Assembly: GCF_026891095.1 (NCBI RefSeq)
Contig: NZ_JAPTNL010000003.1
Span: 186,001 to 250,000 of the forward strand
Origin: Roseovarius salincola
GTDB lineage: Bacteria > Pseudomonadota > Alphaproteobacteria > Rhodobacterales > Rhodobacteraceae
Direction: 5' to 3'
DNA length: 64,000 nucleotides
Shown here: piece by piece, positions 62,963-64,000 of the stretch
Layout of the letters: every line of letters begins with the position of its first letter
How positions within the stretch are numbered: the first letter of the stretch is position 1
The notes under the pieces: model-generated
Database searches by the model: none
Seen by the model: only the letters and a program-made list of their open reading frames with translations
What the model was told of the DNA's origin: nothing
Made by a program: the position numbers and the translations under genes

Positions 62963-64000
62963 ATGGCGATGGACAAGACCTTCAACGCAGCCCAGGCCGA
63001 GGGCCGCATCTACGACGCGTGGGAACAGGCGGGCGCCTTCAAGGCGGGCGCCAATGCCGCCCCCGGCGCCGAGAGCTTCTGCATCATGATCCCGCCGCCC
63101 AACGTGACGGGGTCGCTGCACATGGGCCATGCCTTCAACAACACGTTGCAGGACATCCTGATCCGCTGGCACCGGATGCGCGGCTTCGACACGCTCTGGC
63201 AGCCGGGCCAGGATCATGCGGGCATCGCCACGCAGATGGTGGTCGAACGCAAACTGGCCGCCGAAGGGGCGCCCGGCCGCCGTGAACTCGGGCGCGACAA
63301 ATTCCTTGAAAAGGTCTGGGAGTGGAAACAGGAATCCGGCGGCACGATCATCAACCAGCTCAAGCGCCTCGGCGCCTCCTGCGACTGGTCGCGCAACGCC
63401 TTCACCATGTCCGGCGCCCCCGGCGCCCCGGCGGGCGAAGAGGGTAATTTCCACGATGCCGTCATCAAGGTCTTCGTCGATATGTATGACAAGGGCCTGA
63501 TCTATCGCGGCAAGCGGCTGGTCAACTGGGACCCGCATTTCGAAACCGCGATTTCCGATCTCGAGGTCGAAAACATCGAGAACCCCGGCCATATGTGGCA
63601 TTTCAAATACCCGCTCGCGGGGGGCGAGACCTATACCTATGTCGAGCGCGACGAGGACGGCAACGTGCTGTTCGAGGAAGAGCGTGATTACATCGCCATC
63701 GCCACCACGCGGCCCGAAACCATGCTGGGCGACGGCGCGGTCGCGGTTCACCCTTCGGATGAACGCTATGCGCCGATCATCGGGAAACTCTGCGAGATTC
63801 CCGTCGGCCCCAAGGAACATCGCCGCCTGATCCCGATCATCACCGATGAATACCCCGACCCGGATTTCGGCTCGGGCGCGGTCAAGATCACCGGCGCGCA
63901 TGACTTCAACGACTACGAGGTCGCCAAGCGCGGCGGAATCCCGATGTACCGTCTGATGGATACCAAGGCGCATCTGCGCGACGATGGCGCGCCCTATGCC
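62963..64000 (+). CDS. valS: Valyl-tRNA synthetase (N-terminal part)
   Basis: First 346 codons of a class I synthetase that charges tRNA-Val; the gene runs off the right edge. HIGH motif as LHMGHA in [17 protein letters not shown] (about residue 48), and the editing (CP1) domain with [17 protein letters not shown]. The KMSKS site is beyond the window. Start ATG at 62963; AGGAC lies 11 bp upstream. Confidence 0.96.
   Translation, partial: MAMDKTFNAAQAEGRIYDAWEQAGAFKAGANAAPGAESFCIMIPPPNVTGSLHMGHAFNNTLQDILIRWHRMRGFDTLWQPGQDHAGIATQMVVERKLAAEGAPGRRELGRDKFLEKVWEWKQESGGTIINQLKRLGASCDWSRNAFTMSGAPGAPAGEEGNFHDAVIKVFVDMYDKGLIYRGKRLVNWDPHFETAISDLEVENIENPGHMWHFKYPLAGGETYTYVERDEDGNVLFEEERDYIAIATTRPETMLGDGAVAVHPSDERYAPIIGKLCEIPVGPKEHRRLIPIITDEYPDPDFGSGAVKITGAHDFNDYEVAKRGGIPMYRLMDTKAHLRDDGAPYA

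Noticed and set aside
1..64000. CRISPR array, prophage, integrative element or toxin-antitoxin locus
   Set aside because: No spaced direct repeats of CRISPR size, no integrase, phage structural genes or attachment-site duplications at either tRNA, and no recognisable toxin-antitoxin pair.

Overview
The window looks like chromosomal DNA of a marine alphaproteobacterium of the Rhodobacteraceae (Roseobacter group). It has high GC with strong GC3 bias, closely packed genes with ATGA/GTGA/TGATG overlaps, the dnaG-rpoD pair, a DmdA-like demethylase, a TAXI-type TRAP transporter, a Tad-type pilus trio, a Hint-domain protein, an H-NOX/GGDEF pair and a PutR-PutA pair. No prophage, insertion sequence, integron, plasmid origin or CRISPR array was seen. 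Two tRNA genes (Glu-UUC, Leu-UAA) are present. Both edges cut genes: rpoD on the left, valS on the right.

Layout. 1-5 kb: rpoD (partial), dnaG, a small exported protein and glutamate dehydrogenase, all on the minus strand. 5.4-8.3 kb: three-gene Tad-like operon (vWA/TadG-like protein and two TadE-like proteins). 8.3-12.5 kb: a membrane protein, pirin, a Hint-domain protein, a TetR regulator with a palindromic operator, and a lipoprotein. 12.6-18.2 kb: hom, glpX, recJ, tRNA-Glu, DmdA-like protein. 18.2-20.5 kb: diacylglycerol kinase, then a coupled GGDEF cyclase and H-NOX-like sensor. 20.6-24.5 kb: TPP-riboswitch-led thiamine-precursor salvage operon (thiY-tenA-thiZ-second tenA-thiX). 24.6-30 kb: MttB-family methyltransferase, DMT exporter, HAD phosphatase, DUF3572, PleD-like diguanylate cyclase. 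29.7-32 kb: EF-hand protein, ECF sigma factor, membrane anti-sigma candidate and periplasmic metal-sensor-like protein. 32-41 kb: housekeeping and transport genes, an XRE regulator, and a membrane-protein gene broken by one in-frame TAG. 41-44 kb: metG, tRNA-Leu, TPR protein. 44-48 kb: putR/putA divergent pair. 48-53.8 kb: rhomboid protease, GFA protein, LysR, TAXI-TRAP transporter, RidA. 54-64 kb: inositol monophosphatase, LysR/metF divergent pair, DUF2235 hydrolase, form II CoxL-like subunit, ornithine decarboxylase/Lrp divergent pair, ZntB-like transporter, valS.

Most notable signals. (1) The H-NOX-like protein has Pro where the heme-ligating His should be and lacks the YxSxR motif, yet it is translationally coupled to an intact GGDEF cyclase. 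(2) The PleD-like cyclase has lost the receiver phospho-acceptor Asp and the inhibitory-site Arg. (3) A CnrHYX-like ECF sigma module is joined to a four-EF-hand exported protein. (4) A Cys-type and a Glu-type TenA sit in one riboswitch operon. (5) A period-11 tandem repeat, about 44 bp long, occurs in three intergenic regions, each just 3' of a minus-strand gene. (6) Several regulator genes lie beside clear palindromes that could be their operators.

All assignments come from reading the sequence and recalling family motifs; no database search was run.
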